Shown here piece by piece: positions 1 to 13,048 of a DNA stretch of 64,000 bases. A program made the translations under genes and the position numbers. How positions within the stretch are numbered: the stretch's first letter is position 1; the number at the start of each line of letters is the position of its first letter. A model generated the notes under the pieces. That model saw only the letters and a list, made by a program, of their open reading frames with translations. It was not told the origin of the DNA and did no database searches. The DNA lies in the NCBI RefSeq assembly GCF_026914265.1, contig NC_069123.1, positions 33,374,678 to 33,438,677 of the forward strand. The letters are read 5' to 3'. Origin of the DNA: Mya arenaria. Its lineage: Eukaryota > Mollusca > Bivalvia > Myida > Myidae.

Positions 1-732
1 CGCTTTTTTCCATTCTGAAGGGAATGGTGGGATGGGCCCTTTTATTGGGGAAAAATTATGTTGTTTCGGCAAAAATCCGAATAATACCAACATGATTCAT
101 GTATAATGTTCAACATGTTTTCAAATCTTTTAATCAACAAACCTATGGGCATATTCATGAATGGCACTATATTACTACAATCTCATCATGTTAAATGTAA
201 GGTCAATGATCCTTGAGGAGAAATAACATTTTTGGAATTTGGTTTATTTTGCATTGCAAGTGGAATGTAAACATATTGTACCACAAAATGTATATATCAC
301 ACGGCTAATTGTTTGAAAGAAATTTATCGTTCAACTCTGGTTGCAGAAAATGTGTATTTTGCCTTTGATTTTGACTTCACCTTTTATCATCAGAATAAAA
401 AAAGGCATAAAAATGTACGGCTGTATACATCATGGGCAGATCCAGGAAGTGAGTAAGAGGGTGTGTAACATAGGGGTGCAACCTTTGGACATGCTCCCCT
501 TCCTCAGAACTGAATTTATTTGGTTTAAAATGTTGGCAGAGGGGTTTGGGGGTACTCCCTCAAGAACTTTGTAACAATTCAAGCCCGAAATAGTGCATTT
601 TGAGCATATTATATTACTTTTTTTCTCAGATATTGACATAAAAAATGAATTTGGGTGATTTTAAGGGACGAGGTGAGTGCTGGGTGATCTGCTAGGTGAC
701 ATGTTCCTTTTACTAGTTATTATTAATTTCAG
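1..732. other. upstream intron of coilin, nothing recognised
   Basis: AT-rich sequence before the first recognised coilin exon; it ends in the acceptor TTAATTTCAG. Short open frames at 341-574 and 430-639 show no recognisable domain. I see no coilin N-terminal domain here. Confidence 0.5.
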
Positions 733-3700
733 GGTTGAAAACTCAGATTCAGCTGACAATGACATCCCGATTGCATCAAACATTGAAGACACGAGAGAGA
801 GAAAGAAGAAAAGAAAAAGAAAACATAATGAGAGCTTAGAATTTGTCCATGGTGGTAAATTTGATATTCATACATTAGGGTTCGAATTTAGACTCGCATA
901 CTCGCAAAATGCGAGCGACATTTGCAAATTACGAGTGACTTTTATTCAATCTTGCAAAATTCTGTGAGTGGCTTTTTTTAGACCATACTATTTAAAAAAA
1001 AAAAGTAGAATAAACATGAACTTAACTCCGCTACGTAGTCAAGTGTAAACAGCCTATAAGTGGCATGTTTACACTACCAGTATAAAGAAGACAGTAAGGA
1101 GTCACGCTCTAGTGAGTTTTCAAAAATAGAACAAATACGGAAAAGGCCGAGTTTTAACTCGAATCTTTCCGGGATGCTCCGAGGTGTGCATAATACAAAG
1201 TGAATAGAAATGATGTAATCACCTAGCTCAATCATTGGCTAAATTTAGCGCTTTTGTGCAATATATGTAAACCCCATCAACCTTTGAATATATCCGCCCA
1301 ACTGTCAAAGTGAATAGACTTCGATATATTTTAAAGTCCAAAGTATCCACACTACATTTACTGTTGCTTTTATTTATTTTAAATTTATATTGTTATTGTT
1401 TTTAATACTTATAGTCAATAAAATCTGTAGCATGCTCGCCGAATGAGTATTACCTGATGGCGAGGGAAAATATACCCGCCCCCCCTCAAAGTGGAAAATG
1501 TCAAACACTCAAGATTGATACTTTTTAATATTCAAGTTTGTCTTATATCTACTTTAATTAGACAATATTATAAGCAAATAAAGCAAAAAATAAAATTGCA
1601 AGTTGATTTTTCATTTTGCGAGTTGCCTCAAAAAGCACTTGCAAAATTTTGCGAGTGCTCCTCAAAGTTAAATTCGAACCCTGTACATGTATATTAAAAA
1701 AAACATGTAATAAATTTAAACAACACTTGAACTTAGTCCTAATTAACCATCAGCAAACATTGCCCGTCCCTCTCAATGCACATGCTTGTTTATTTTGACA
1801 GTATAGCATGACTTTTGCTTGGTTTTTGATGTGTTTGACAAGATAGTAGATCATTCCTAAGAAATATCTTTGTCGGTGTTTCATGAATTTCATTCATCAG
1901 CAAACTATAAGACTTCTTTTATATAATAATCATCTTTAAATATAACTTAGTATGACTACTTTCTACCTTGAATATTCGAAGAATAAGGAGAACTATACTA
2001 CTTACCCTAGCATAGGTCACGGAGTCACATCTTTCATAAGATTTTATATTTAAGCACCTTTTAGTCATTATCTCAGCAAATACATCATGTGTTGCATTGA
2101 AACTTAAAATATGAGTTTTGATAACACTATTTGGAATATAAAAAGGGGATATTGTTTTGGCGTTGTCCGTTATTCCGTCCGTCAGTCCGGAATTATATCT
2201 TGGTAGGCATTGATCAGAAAATGTTCAAACTTGGTCAGAATGTTCCCCTTGAGCAAATCTCGACCACTTGTAAAAGTGGGTCACATATGGGGTCAAAAAC
2301 TAAGTCACTAGGTCAAATCTTAGAAAATCGTTGGAACAAACTAGAGGCATTATACACGGTCAAATATTCATGAAACTTAATCAAAATGTTTTCCTTGATG
2401 AAACCTTGGACTTATTTAAAACTGGGTCACATGGTCACATAAGATCGAAAATTAGGTCACTAGGTCAAATCTTAGAAAAATCTTTGGAACACATTAGTGG
2501 CATTATGTATGGTCTAATATTCATGAAACGTGATCAGAATGTTTTCCTTGATAAACTCTTTGACATGTTAAAAATCGGGTCACATGTGATATAAATTTAG
2601 AAAACTGGGTCACATGTGATAAAAAATTAGGTCACTAGGTCAAATCTTACAAAAATATTGTCCGAAACTATTTCATAGTAGTGATTGGTCAGATTATTTT
2701 CATACATGTATGACTGAACACATGAAAATAATTATATGTATTTTATGATGATTTACTTCCATCAACTTCCATTATAATCGATTATGATAGGTTATAATCA
2801 ATAATCACCAGCATGAAGCTCCTATGAGCTTGAAAATAACACACAGTGAACATGATCAACAGGTACCTTAAAATGTCATTTTCCACTATTTACTGTTATC
2901 ACTTCAGACATATCTGAACTTACACTTCGAAATGATTCAAATTCATAAAAACTATTACAAATGTGACTCTATACACAAAACTTTTATTTCAAATAATTAC
3001 AAACAAATTCAAACTTATATCCAACGTTCATAACGATCCATTTCTCTGTAGCCAGATTACATGTTAATATAGGAATATTCCACCTACTTTTCATTTCCAA
3101 TCCATGAACTTTGCCTAATCTGGCGGGGATATCAAATCAACGTATTTGCTTGTTTTTCTTAAAAATTCTGGTTAAGGTTTTGCATGTAAGCAATATCTCA
3201 CCTACTACTGGATGTTTTGCATTGATACAACGGTACTCAACCATCCAACTTACTAAATAATCAAGTAAGATAACTCTATTTTGCATAGAATGCAAGTTGT
3301 TGCCCTTTCTTATTCGACTTAAATATTCTGGTTAAGGTTTTGCATGTAACTACAGTTAAGGCAATATCTCAGCAAATACATCATGCATTGCATTTTAACT
3401 TGAGACATGTGTTCCCAACTATATACATGTAACCTACTTGATTAAACAAGTCAGATTTCTCTATCTTGCAAATAATTCAAATTATTGCCCTTTACTATTC
3501 AACTTAGAAATTCTGGTTAAGGTTTTGCATGTAATCTTACATAGGTTAATATCTCAGCAACCACATGTTGTATTGCATTGAGACTTAATAAAACAGTAAT
3601 CAACCTACTTGAAAACTTATTTAGATAACTCTATTTTGCATATAATGCTAATTATGGTCCACTTTTATTTGACTTAAAAATTCTAGTGATGATTTTGCAG

Positions 3701-6700
3701 GTAACCACATTTAAGTAAATATCTCAGCAAATACATCATGTATTGCATTTTAATTAAGACATGTGTTCCAAACCATCCAACCTCTTTAATTAAATATGGT
3801 AAGTTAGATTTATATAATTTGATCATGCATATTATGCAAATAATTGTCCTTTAATATTCAACATAGAAACTCTGGTTTTAAGGTTTTGCATGTAAGCACA
3901 CATAGGTTAATATCTCACCAATGCATTGATGTATTGCATTGAGACTTAATACAATGAAACATCCAACTTACTTAAATTAAAGAAGTTAGATAACTGTTAT
4001 TTTTTGCATGTAATGCAAATAATTGCCTTTTATTATTCAACTAAGAAATTCTGATTAAGGTTTTGAATGTAACCCCATTTAAGTCAATATATCAGCAAAT
4101 ACATCATTTGTATTGCATTGAAACTTTATACAAGGGCTCCCAACTATCCAACCTTCTTAATTAATCTAGTAAGATAACTTTATCTTGCATTTAATATAAA
4201 TTGCTTGTATATTTATTTGTAGATGAAATATTAATATTTTGCTTTTTCTATTCTCTTAAGACATTATCCCTCCAAAAGAACTTAAGCAAGACAAAAGAGT
4301 TGATGAATCTTCTACAGCTGATAAATCTGATAAAACACCCAAAAAGAAACCCATGTTAGAAGATTTTCAGGAGCTTCACGATCAAAACTGTATTGATGTG
4401 GGTATAAAGGCAATGGGAGAAAAAGATATTCCAATGAAGAAGGAAACACCTAAAGCCAGTGATGATGAAGCTAATGAAAGTGAACATTCAGTCAAGAAAA
4501 GAAAACGAACAAGAAAACGAAAAAGGAAAAGCAAAAAGCCTGCATTAGATGAGTCTGGCAACTGCCATGATGGACCAGCTTTTGGAAAGGACATTTCACA
4601 CTGTTATGTTGGTAATGAAGTGAAAAAAGAAGATTTGTTTTATGGCAAATTACCAGATAAGCTTGAAAATCCCAAGAACTATAGAAAAGGTTATCGTAAT
4701 CTAAAGCAGTACAATGCTCTTCCAAATGTTCATAAAACATTTGACTCAGATTCTGAAGTTGAAGAAGAAAACATGGAGCAATACAACTTCCTTAGCAAAG
4801 CAAACTCCGGTGATGCGATAAAAACAGCTGATGAACAAGCAAACTGGGTTGAGAAAAATGTTATCTCAAGTTTTGTTACACCAAATAACAACTCAAACAA
4901 CACACAAAATGATTCAGTGCATAATATCAGTGCTAACACAGAGCCATGGCATTATACAAATATGAATAGTCGTGCACTTTATGACAGTGTAAAGAAAACA
5001 CCTGACCAACCTGAAAATGACAATTTTACGAGTCAACTTACATCACCCCCTGAAAGCAGCATCAGTCCAGCTGGTCCAACGATACTGACTAAGGTCACAC
5101 TGACCAGTGGTGCCTCTGTGTTTAAAAGAGTACGGACACCAGTACGATCAAAGCCAGTCAGTAAGGTGTGGGAAATGTCCAAGGACGAGCAGATCAACAC
5201 CATAGCAACCAATCATTCTACCATTTTCCAGGTACATTAAACTGTTATTTTATTGCTAATATATAGGTGTTAAAAATATGTATACCCTGAATATTTCCGT
5301 TACTTTATATATATATATGGAAGTATTATTGGCAGTACTTATTTAAGAAAAAAAAAAACTAGGAATATTCTATAAGAAAATAACAAGTTTTAAATTCAAT
5401 AACTATGGACTCTTTAGGTATTGGTTCACATGGAAAAGTTTTAAGATTTATACTATATGTTAATAAATAAGTGATTTGATATTGGCCCTGTTATTTGTCA
5501 GAGGGCAGTCGTATTGGCACGAGGCTAAAGGGCGAGGGACAACAGGGCCCATGTCAAATCACCTTTTTATTGACAATTTTATTAAATAACTTAATGCACT
5601 TAAAGGATTCAAAGTATGAATTAGTTTTGTGCTGAAACTGTCGACAAACCTTTTAATACTGACTTTAAAATAAAATGGCTGCCTTTCTGAATTTCCAGCT
5701 GCGAATCTATATAATTTTTTGGCCCTTTTTAATAAGCCAATCAAATTCTTTAAAATGCGGGGTTTAAATCTATATCACTTTTCGACCTGGGGACGCTAAC
5801 CGATATAGATATTGGCACTATTATAGAGGAGGCCTTTGTTTTATTGGACGAGCCAAATGTTGTGTTTAAGGGCTAATAACTAATAGTTATTTAATAATAG
5901 TTATTTAATAATGTCTTATTATTTTACTCTGAATATAGACATATTCTATCAACATTTTATGTTGAATAAGTAGTATTCACTGGTCTAGCTCTACATTGTA
6001 TTATTTCCAGAATTCGCCTGCAACATTTTCTACAAGTTTGAAAGCTGAGACAATAACTCCTACTCGTAAGGAACCAGATGGCCCAGTGACCAATCCAGGT
6101 AAGGGAATGTCTATATCATGGCATTTTTGTATAATTAATCTGGATTGAGACATAATAGACTTTATGCCGATGTTCAGAACTTTGTTAAAGTTAGCAACAT
6201 GACCAAAGACAACTTTCAAATTTAAAATATTTGATGTACACTGCAGATCACAAGTATATCAAACAACAAAGCTTTGAAAGCAAGCAACTATGATGTTTAA
6301 AATATTGTTAACTTTAACAATGTTCTAAACTATCGGCCCAATGTAGCTAAGTGTTTGTTCTGAACTCATAGACAATACAAAGTTTCATTTCTATGAAAGT
6401 TCCTCACAGAAGTTAAATACATTTTTTTTCACGCAATGATAGTATAGATTTATTTGAACACAATACATTTATATATAAATAATACTTGAATGGTTAGATA
6501 CTCAATTAAAAAAAAGCTGGAAAAGCTGACAGTTTAAAGACCTTGAAAAATACATGTATATTGACACTGAATATCTTTGTTTCATTTTGTAATCACACAT
6601 ATACTACTTAATCGTTAATGGCATAAAACTATACTACATTGTAAGAAACACATCTACCAAATTCCAGCTCAGAGTGGATACAATGGCCAGTCTGTAGGTC

Positions 6701-9700
6701 CTGGTGGCATTGATTTACAAGGCATACCAAGTGGTCTTAGTGGAGTGCAAGATGGACTCTTGAATGATCTGAGTGACCAAGTTTTGTCAAAATTGCCCCC
6801 AGTAGTTGGAATGCCAGATGTTGGGGATAAAATTGCGTACAAGGTTAGTACAGCCGAAACCTGTTGGCTCAATATCCCTTGGATCGATTTCCTCATTGGC
6901 TCTTTTACTCTTTGTAAGGATTTCCTTTTGGCTCGATATTTACAAGGATATCTTTTAATCCTGAATACAATAGTTTTTCAAGAACCAAAAACTGCCTTTT
7001 GCAGGAGAACAAGTTAGACATATTTATGCCAGTTTTAAAAACGTTTATATATATATATATATATGCATTATCTTACACTTAAGATTCTAGAGATGTCCGC
7101 TAACTGTACACCAGAAGTATCAGAGTACAAGGTATGTTTAAATTTATGAAACACATGTGATGAGGCCGAAAAAATCAATATTTAAGGATGTGTCTGAATT
7201 ACATTGTCACACTCGAAAACAGCTCCATTTATTCTGGATTAACCTTCATTAGAGAGTACAGTATCAAAAAATACATTTACGTTCCTTCACTTATCAAGAA
7301 ACTATTAAAAGATGTGCCCAGTAGGGATAAAACGATAATGCTCAAGAGTCTTTTGTCAGATGGCAATAAAGTATTAGGGTGGGGTGGATAAAAATCAAGG
7401 TTTGTCGGAAAACTGGAAACAAACATTTTACTTTTGCTACGCCGAAGCATAATATGCATTGTCTAAAATAGTTCTATGTCTAAGCAAATGAGAAAAATAT
7501 GGACAAGTGCTGACACCCCCTGTGATCTTGTTGGTTCTCTGTTACTGCTGCTGACAATTGGTCTGCCACTTTTAAGTTTCCCTAACCCAACCCTAATGTT
7601 CAAACTTTTGTATAACATGTGATCCATAATACTTTTTTAATATGTTTATATGTATCTATATCATATTTCTCTTTTTCTATCAACATCGTTACTTTTGCTG
7701 CTGAACGCCGCTTCCTTTCTATGATTGTTAATTTATCTACTGATGGAAACGAAACACCAAAACTTTTAGATATAAAGATTTTAAAAACATAACACGTTTC
7801 TGTGATTTTTCATATGTTATCAAAAGAAATATTCAAATATCTGAGATAAACAAATGTATAGCTATGTAGGTGGCAATTTTATTTTATGCTTTTATTTTGT
7901 ATAAGAGTAAAGTTGGTCTTGGTCATCACAGGTTGGAGAGGTATCCAGAGTGGACGCAGGCCAGATGCTGGAGATACACAACATCACACAACAGACAGGT
8001 ACTGCTTGTATTGTTTGTGACAATGCTGGATAATGGCAATACACTTTAAATCATTTTATTATGGATGTTATGCTGTATGTGATATTCATGTTTACTACAT
8101 GCACATGTTCTAAGAGTTGTGTCTGATTCATGAATTAATATCTGGGACTGTGTTCAATGTCATTAAGTTTTTTCCACGCCTAAATGATTTCATTCAGTCA
8201 ATTTCTGTTTTTTTTACAGTCCAATAAAAACGCTTGGATTCTTATCTTAAAATTCAAGTGTAATCTAAGGTGGATATCTCAAAAATGAAAGAGCACACTT
8301 TGAAAATCTTACAACAGTCCAAAATTCAAAATATTTCATTTGAATTGTTTACCATCTTCCAGTCCAAATATATTTTGATATGATTATGTTTCTTTCAAAA
8401 AATTGCTTAAACCAAAATATTTGACTGCCTTTTTAGTCCCCTACCAGTTTCACTGGAGGGGACTTAAGGTTTAGCCTCCGTCCGTTTGTCCCCAAAAATC
8501 TCAGGTCTGCGAAAATTTAAAAAGGATCAAAGCTAGGTTAATGAAACTTAGTATGTGGAAAGAGGGCAATATGGAGATTATGCAAGTTAGTTGTTTTTTT
8601 CGTCAGACAAAGTAATGCAGAGTTATGGCCATTGACTTATATAGCTGTTGACTGGAAAAAATCTTGGTCCTGGGATAACCCAAAAAGTGTTAAAGATAGG
8701 TTAATGAAACTTAGTATGTGGAAAGAGGGAAATGTGGAGATTATGCACATTAGTTGATGTTTTTTTCATCAGACAAAGTAATGCAGTTATAAAACGTTTA
8801 CTGTAATTGTCATAAGTTCACTATCACATGGGCTGGGGTGACTTAAACAACTTTCATTTATTAGTAGGATTTGTTTTCATGGAGATTCTCTTGAGACAGG
8901 CTCATCCTTTTCACAAGGCTTTAAACCGGTAAGGGGCTCTTGGCGCCCACTGCGCGGCGCTCTTATTGAAAAAAGCATATTTATGAACTCTGATTACAGG
9001 AATTTAGCATACCAAATTCCTGGTCATCTATTTAGTATACGCATACCTTTTGAAAACACAAATTAATGCATGACTAACATAAAATTTATTCTGTACAACT
9101 TATGACCATGTTTCAGACGTTGTTCCGAACAAGTTCCATGTGGAGATGGAATATGAAGATGAGATTCTCACAAATTCTGCCCAACCCCCTGATGTGGTCA
9201 GTATACATCTTTATGTGGGAACTGTTTGATACAAAGATAAAACATATTAAGAGAATAATATAAAACATCATTGCTTACCTGTGAATTAAACCATTGTTTT
9301 GTGATCACTAATGTCCTTTGAGAAAGGTATTTGTGTTAATGTCCTTCAAAGACAGCCCTAGCATACAGAGTTCTGTTAAGCAACATTTGATCATCACCTA
9401 TCATTTTTAACTATCAAATGTTCAAAAAAACAACACTGACCTTAAATAACTCTGGTCATCAACAATGTTCTCCAAAGAAGCTCTAAAGCCATCAGCGATT
9501 TTCTTACTAAAAACACTTTGTGTCCATTGAAACATTTTAAGCATAAAATTTGTTGTTGTTAAAGCATTTTGGCCATCTGCTATGTTCTTTCAAAGAAACA
9601 TCTGCATCTGATGACATCATCAGCTAAGAATTTTCAATGAAGCATTTTGACCTTCAGCAATGTTATTAAATAATCACTTTGGCCATCAGTAATGAACATT

Positions 9701-11889
9701 CAAAGTAACACTTTGACCATCTGTAATTTGCTTCATATTTGAACAAATATATAATACTAAGGCCATCAGCATTTTTCCTTGAAAGAAATGCTTTCACAAT
9801 AAAGTTAATCAATCCAACAGCAATGCTTTTTATATAAATGCTTTGGTTTATTCGTCAAATAAACAGTTTTACTATCAATGGAACACTAAGACCATTAGCA
9901 GTGTGCAATCATAAAAACAGATTGACCATCAGTAATGTGTGATCATAAAAACAGTTAGACCATCAGCAGTACTCTTCAAAGAAAGACTTTGGAATTTGCA
10001 ATGCTTTTTCCATGAAACACTTATTCTTAAAATGATACAATTTACCCATCAGCTCTACTCGCAAGGAAACATTTTGACCATGACTGATGTACTTGAGCAA
10101 TGTTTTTTCAAGTACTCACTTTGGGCTTTCAAATATAGTCTTTGACTATCAGCAATATGCTTCCAAAGAAACACTTTAAACAGTCAAAGAAACCCTTTGG
10201 CCATCATTTTAACACCAGCAAACACATTGACCATGAGAAAGGTGCTTTTAAAGAAAATCTTGCCATAAGCACTTTGCTATTGATCACATACTTTGACCAT
10301 CATTAATGCTTTTTCAAAGAAACATGTTTGGCCATCAGCAATTTTCTTTCAAAGAAACACATTTTCCATTAGGAATATTCTTTCAAAGAATCACTTTGTT
10401 TTTAGCACTTCTTTCTAATTAAAACATTGACCTTCAAATTTTATTTTTTTTCAAAGGAATACTCATAGGCCATTAACATTTCTTCAAAGGAACACCTTGG
10501 CCATAAGCAATATTCTTAAAGAACAACAATTTAGCCATCACAACTTTTCTTTCAAGGAAAACATATGACCATCAGCAATATTCTTTCAAACCACTTGAAC
10601 ATCAGCAGTGTTCTCTTAATGTAAAATGTGGTCTTCAACTCTGAATTTTCAAAGAAACAATTTGGCAACCAGCAATGTTCTTTCAAAGAAACAATTTGGC
10701 CATCAGCAATGTTCTTTCAAAGAACCAATTTGGCTATCAAAATTGTTCTTTCAAATAAACATTTGGCTATCAAAACTGTTATTTAAAGATAAAAATTTGG
10801 CTATAAAAAACGTTCTTTCAAAGAAACAATTTGGCTGTCAAAACTACTCTTTCAAAGAAACAATTTGGCTACCAACAATGTTCATTCAAAGAAACAATTT
10901 GGCTACCAACAATGTTCATTCAAAGAAACAATTTGGCAACCAGCAATGCTCTTTCAAAGAAACAATTTGGCTACCAACAATGTTCATTCAAAGAAACAAT
11001 TTGGCTATCAACAATGTTCATTCAAAGAAACAATTTGGCAACCAGCAATGCTCTTTCAAAGAAACAATTTGGCTACCAACAATGTTCTTTCAAAGAAACA
11101 ATTTGGCTATCAACAATGTTCATTCAAAGAAACAATTTGGCAACCAGCAATGCTCTTTCAAAGAAACAATTTGGCTATCAACAATGTTCTTTCAAAGAAA
11201 CAACTTGGCTATCAACAATATTCTCAAAGAAACAATTAAGCCATCAAAACTGTTCTTAAAAGAAACAATTTTTCTATCTGCAATGTTCTTTCAAAGAAAC
11301 AGTTTGACCTCCAGCAATGTTCTTTCAACAAAACGATTTGGCTATCAGCAATGTTCTTTCAAACAAACAATTTGGCTATCAGGCTCAGCAATGTTCTTGC
11401 AAAGAAACAAGTTGGCTATCAGCAGTGGTCTTTTAATAAAGCACTTAAGTCACCAGCAATGTGCTTTCAGAGAAATGCTTTGACCATCAGTTTTTTTCAA
11501 AGAGGCACTTTATAATTGGCCATCAGTATTATGCTTTAAAAGAGATCCCTTTAGATCAATGCTCCTACTGGAGTCCTCAACAATGTCCATATACTCATGA
11601 TAAATCATAGATTTTCCTGAGTGTATATAATGTAAAAACACATTATCTATATGAGTATCTTAAAAACAATATTAACAAAGAACAATTGTTTAAAAATCTA
11701 GAAAATATATAAGTGTAAACAGATATTATTGTATTTCTACTTTGTATGTTGTACATAACCACATAATAGTTATTTGCTGTTTTATAATGCAAGTGAACAT
11801 AATAAAATGATAACAATATTTTGCAGGCCTACCTACACCTGAGTTCCCTGCTAGACCCTCGACTGGTTCACAAGGCGGAACAAGCATAA
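733..11889 (+). CDS. COIL: coilin, 3' eight exons (5' end outside window)
   Basis: Coilin scaffolds nuclear Cajal bodies, where snRNPs mature. Exons: 733-854, 4261-5231, 6011-6098, 6668-6843, 7084-7131, 7932-7998, 9117-9196 and 11827-11889 (stop 11887-11889). All introns are GT-AG and all phases match, giving about 537 residues. Basic nuclear-localisation stretches are seen in exon 1 (KKRKRKH) and exon 2 (KKRKRTRKRKRKSKK), followed by long acidic, Asn/Ser-rich disorder. The end of exon 2 (NHSTIFQ) followed by NSP resembles the vertebrate segment before the Tudor-like domain. That domain runs from VGDKIAYK through ILEMSANCTPEVSEYK to LSSLLDPRLVHK. Family knowledge: vertebrate coilin has the same order (GEKIAFK-type, SDY-type, DPRL-type blocks). 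The N-terminal self-association domain must lie upstream of base 1. I see no arginine-glycine (RG) box in these exons. Identification rests on the C-terminal domain and is strong. Confidence 0.88.
876..1683. mobile_element. TIR element, copy 1 (GGGTTCGAA ends)
   Basis: The ends are inverted copies (TAGGGTTCGAATTTA and TAAATTCGAACCCTG). The interior has further palindromic blocks built on ACTCGCAAAATGCGAG. TACAT flanks both sides (871-875, 1684-1688) as a candidate target duplication. A second copy lies in the opposite orientation at 40940-41644. A short frame shared by the two copies (containing FSFCELPQKALAKFCECSSK) is more likely repeat sequence than a gene. The element starts only 21 bases after the splice donor at 855. 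Confidence 0.65.
1975..2660. repeat. dispersed repeat with ~150-175-bp internal units
   Basis: Begins with a block like ATTCGAAGAATAAGGAG (also near 15820). From about 2140 it holds three units carrying AAGTCACTAGGTCAAATCTT or close variants, at about 2302, 2451 and 2630. Open frames at 2131-2373 and 2331-2594 follow the repeat and are not treated as genes. It lies in a coilin intron. Confidence 0.6.
3150..4200. repeat. ~178-bp tandem repeat, about six units
   Basis: The block TTCTGGTTAAGGTTTTGCAT, or a close variant, recurs near 3166, 3330, 3511, 3680, 3870 and 4045. Each is followed by an 'ATATCTCAGCAAATACATCA' type block. Units are diverged. It ends about 60 bases before the coilin acceptor at 4260. 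Confidence 0.65.
5471..5562. repeat. imperfect fold-back hairpin
   Basis: GTGATTTGATATTGGCCCTG at the left faces its imperfect complement GGGCCCATGTCAAATCAC at the right, with a GC-rich middle. It lies in the coilin intron 5232-6010, whose remaining sequence shows nothing recognisable. Confidence 0.5.
8437..8840. repeat. dispersed repeat, two internal units
   Basis: Begins with a small inverted repeat around AGTCCCC and GGGGACTT. It then holds two units containing TTAATGAAACTTAGTATGTG (about 8537 and 8700). It lies in the coilin intron 7999-9116; the rest of that intron is unremarkable. Confidence 0.5.
9300..11520. repeat. 34-bp minisatellite filling the last coilin intron
   Basis: The 34-bp unit combines TTCAAAGAAACAATTTGG with CTATCAACAATG. 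It is nearly perfect at about 10640-11260 and decays towards both sides, where only the 'CAAAGAAACA' and 'CCATCAGCAATG' halves remain recognisable. It occupies most of the intron 9197-11826. Because 34 is not a multiple of three and the unit lacks stops, three overlapping frames stay open (10626-11483, 10831-11259, 10865-11239). These are artefacts of the repeat, not genes. Confidence 0.85.
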
Positions 11890-12058
11890 TACATCACATA
11901 CATCACATACATCACATACATGGGATTGGGAGATAAATGATCAATCACAATGAAAATTAGATGACATTTATTTTTGAATTAAATCACAGTTCAATGCTCT
12001 TTTGTGCTTTTGGATAATGAAACTGTGTGTGTATTGGTTGATGAATTGCTGTATAGGA

Positions 12059-12064
12059 AATAAA
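12059..12064 (+). promoter_or_regulatory. candidate poly(A) signal of coilin
   Basis: AATAAA lies 170 bases after the coilin stop codon and is followed by a GT-rich stretch (TAGTTGTTTTGTTGCTG). It is the first clear hexamer downstream of the stop. Confidence 0.55.
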
Positions 12065-12660
12065 CAATGTACAATGTAGTTGTTTTGTTGCTGATTTAAC
12101 TACATCAACACAGTGAAGCACTTACATGTTTAAGGTATTGCCTCAACCCTCAATGTATGAATAATCACGAAATTATGTGTATATAAATATATGACACAAC
12201 AACAGTATAATTGTTTCTCTGTATGAAGTACATCATGGCAAATGCACAGCTAAGCCATACATCGGCTTCAATATAACATAACTTTTACTTAAGTCTGTCA
12301 ATTATATTACTGTCGACTTTAATATTGCTGCCTACATGGAACCAATATGATTTAAAAAAAATCCGGGTCATAGCGACGGTGTAGATTAAATGAACGAGCC
12401 TACATTGTAACCAATGCAACGAAAAGGCGTACATATTTCAACGTGGCATAGGAATGTGCAAGAGTCATGAAAAGTGAATGTTTGCACACATGGTCCAAAA
12501 CTTTGTAATATAATTATCCTTAGTAGTGAAGTAGTTAATATGGCAGTGACACACTGGACATAGCCTTGAGAACTTGACAATGAGTCGGCCTGCTTCACAG
12601 GTGTGAAAAGCAGTGCCCAACCCCTTGGCCTAGAATTGTGAATTTGACATCAAACTGGCT
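12065..12660. other. 3' flank of coilin, no gene seen
   Basis: AT-rich intergenic sequence. A 70-residue frame on the minus strand (12386-12598) has no recognisable feature. Confidence 0.5.
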
Positions 12661-12663
12661 TGG

Positions 12664-12705
12664 TTCTTCTTCTTCTTCTTCTTCTTCTTCTTCTTCTTCT
12701 TCTTC
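12664..12705. repeat. (TTC)n microsatellite
   Basis: Fourteen TTC/CTT units. It sits at the truncated end of the reverse-transcriptase relic on the minus strand, where it would read as poly-Glu. Confidence 0.9.
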
Positions 12706-13048
12706 CATATTCTGAACCATGAATTTTAATACCTTAAGGTCATTTATGTAGGCAGAAAATAGCAATGGGCCAAGAACTGTCCCCTGTGGAACGCCGGAGT
12801 GAACATATGCACTCTGATTTTTCACCGTCCTAAACAAATTGCTGGGTTCAGATGGCGCGGAACGAGTGTATCCAAGAGTTGACATTTCCCTGTACCCCAT
12901 AATAGTCCAATTTGTGAAGCAGGTTTGCATGAGGATCCTTGTCGAAAGCCTTGGCAAAGTTCAGGAGTGAACCATCATCTTGCTGGGTCTCACATGAGCA
13001 CCTCTTCCAAAAACTATGCTGAGTGTCTCTAATAAGGTAGTGTTGCAT
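12700..13048 (-). pseudogene. non-LTR retrotransposon reverse-transcriptase fragment
   Basis: Minus-strand translation shows FAKAFDK and LLHKLDYYGVQGN in one frame and SGVPQGTVLGPLLFSAYIND in another. These are the palm motifs of LINE-type reverse transcriptases (FxKAFDxV, GVPQGSxLGPLLF). A frameshift near 12860 separates them. The coding similarity stops at the (TTC)n tract, before any YADD catalytic motif. No start, endonuclease or tail is visible. This is a dead fragment, probably Jockey/CR1-like; the clade is inference. Confidence 0.8.

Noticed and set aside
3150..4200. CRISPR-like array of direct repeats
   Set aside because: Units are about 178 bp, diverged along their length, and in a eukaryotic intron; there is no short repeat/unique spacer alternation.
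10626..11483. 285-residue open frame plus two overlapping ones
   Set aside because: All are translations of the 34-bp minisatellite in different frames, lie in a coilin intron, and have no non-repeat domain.
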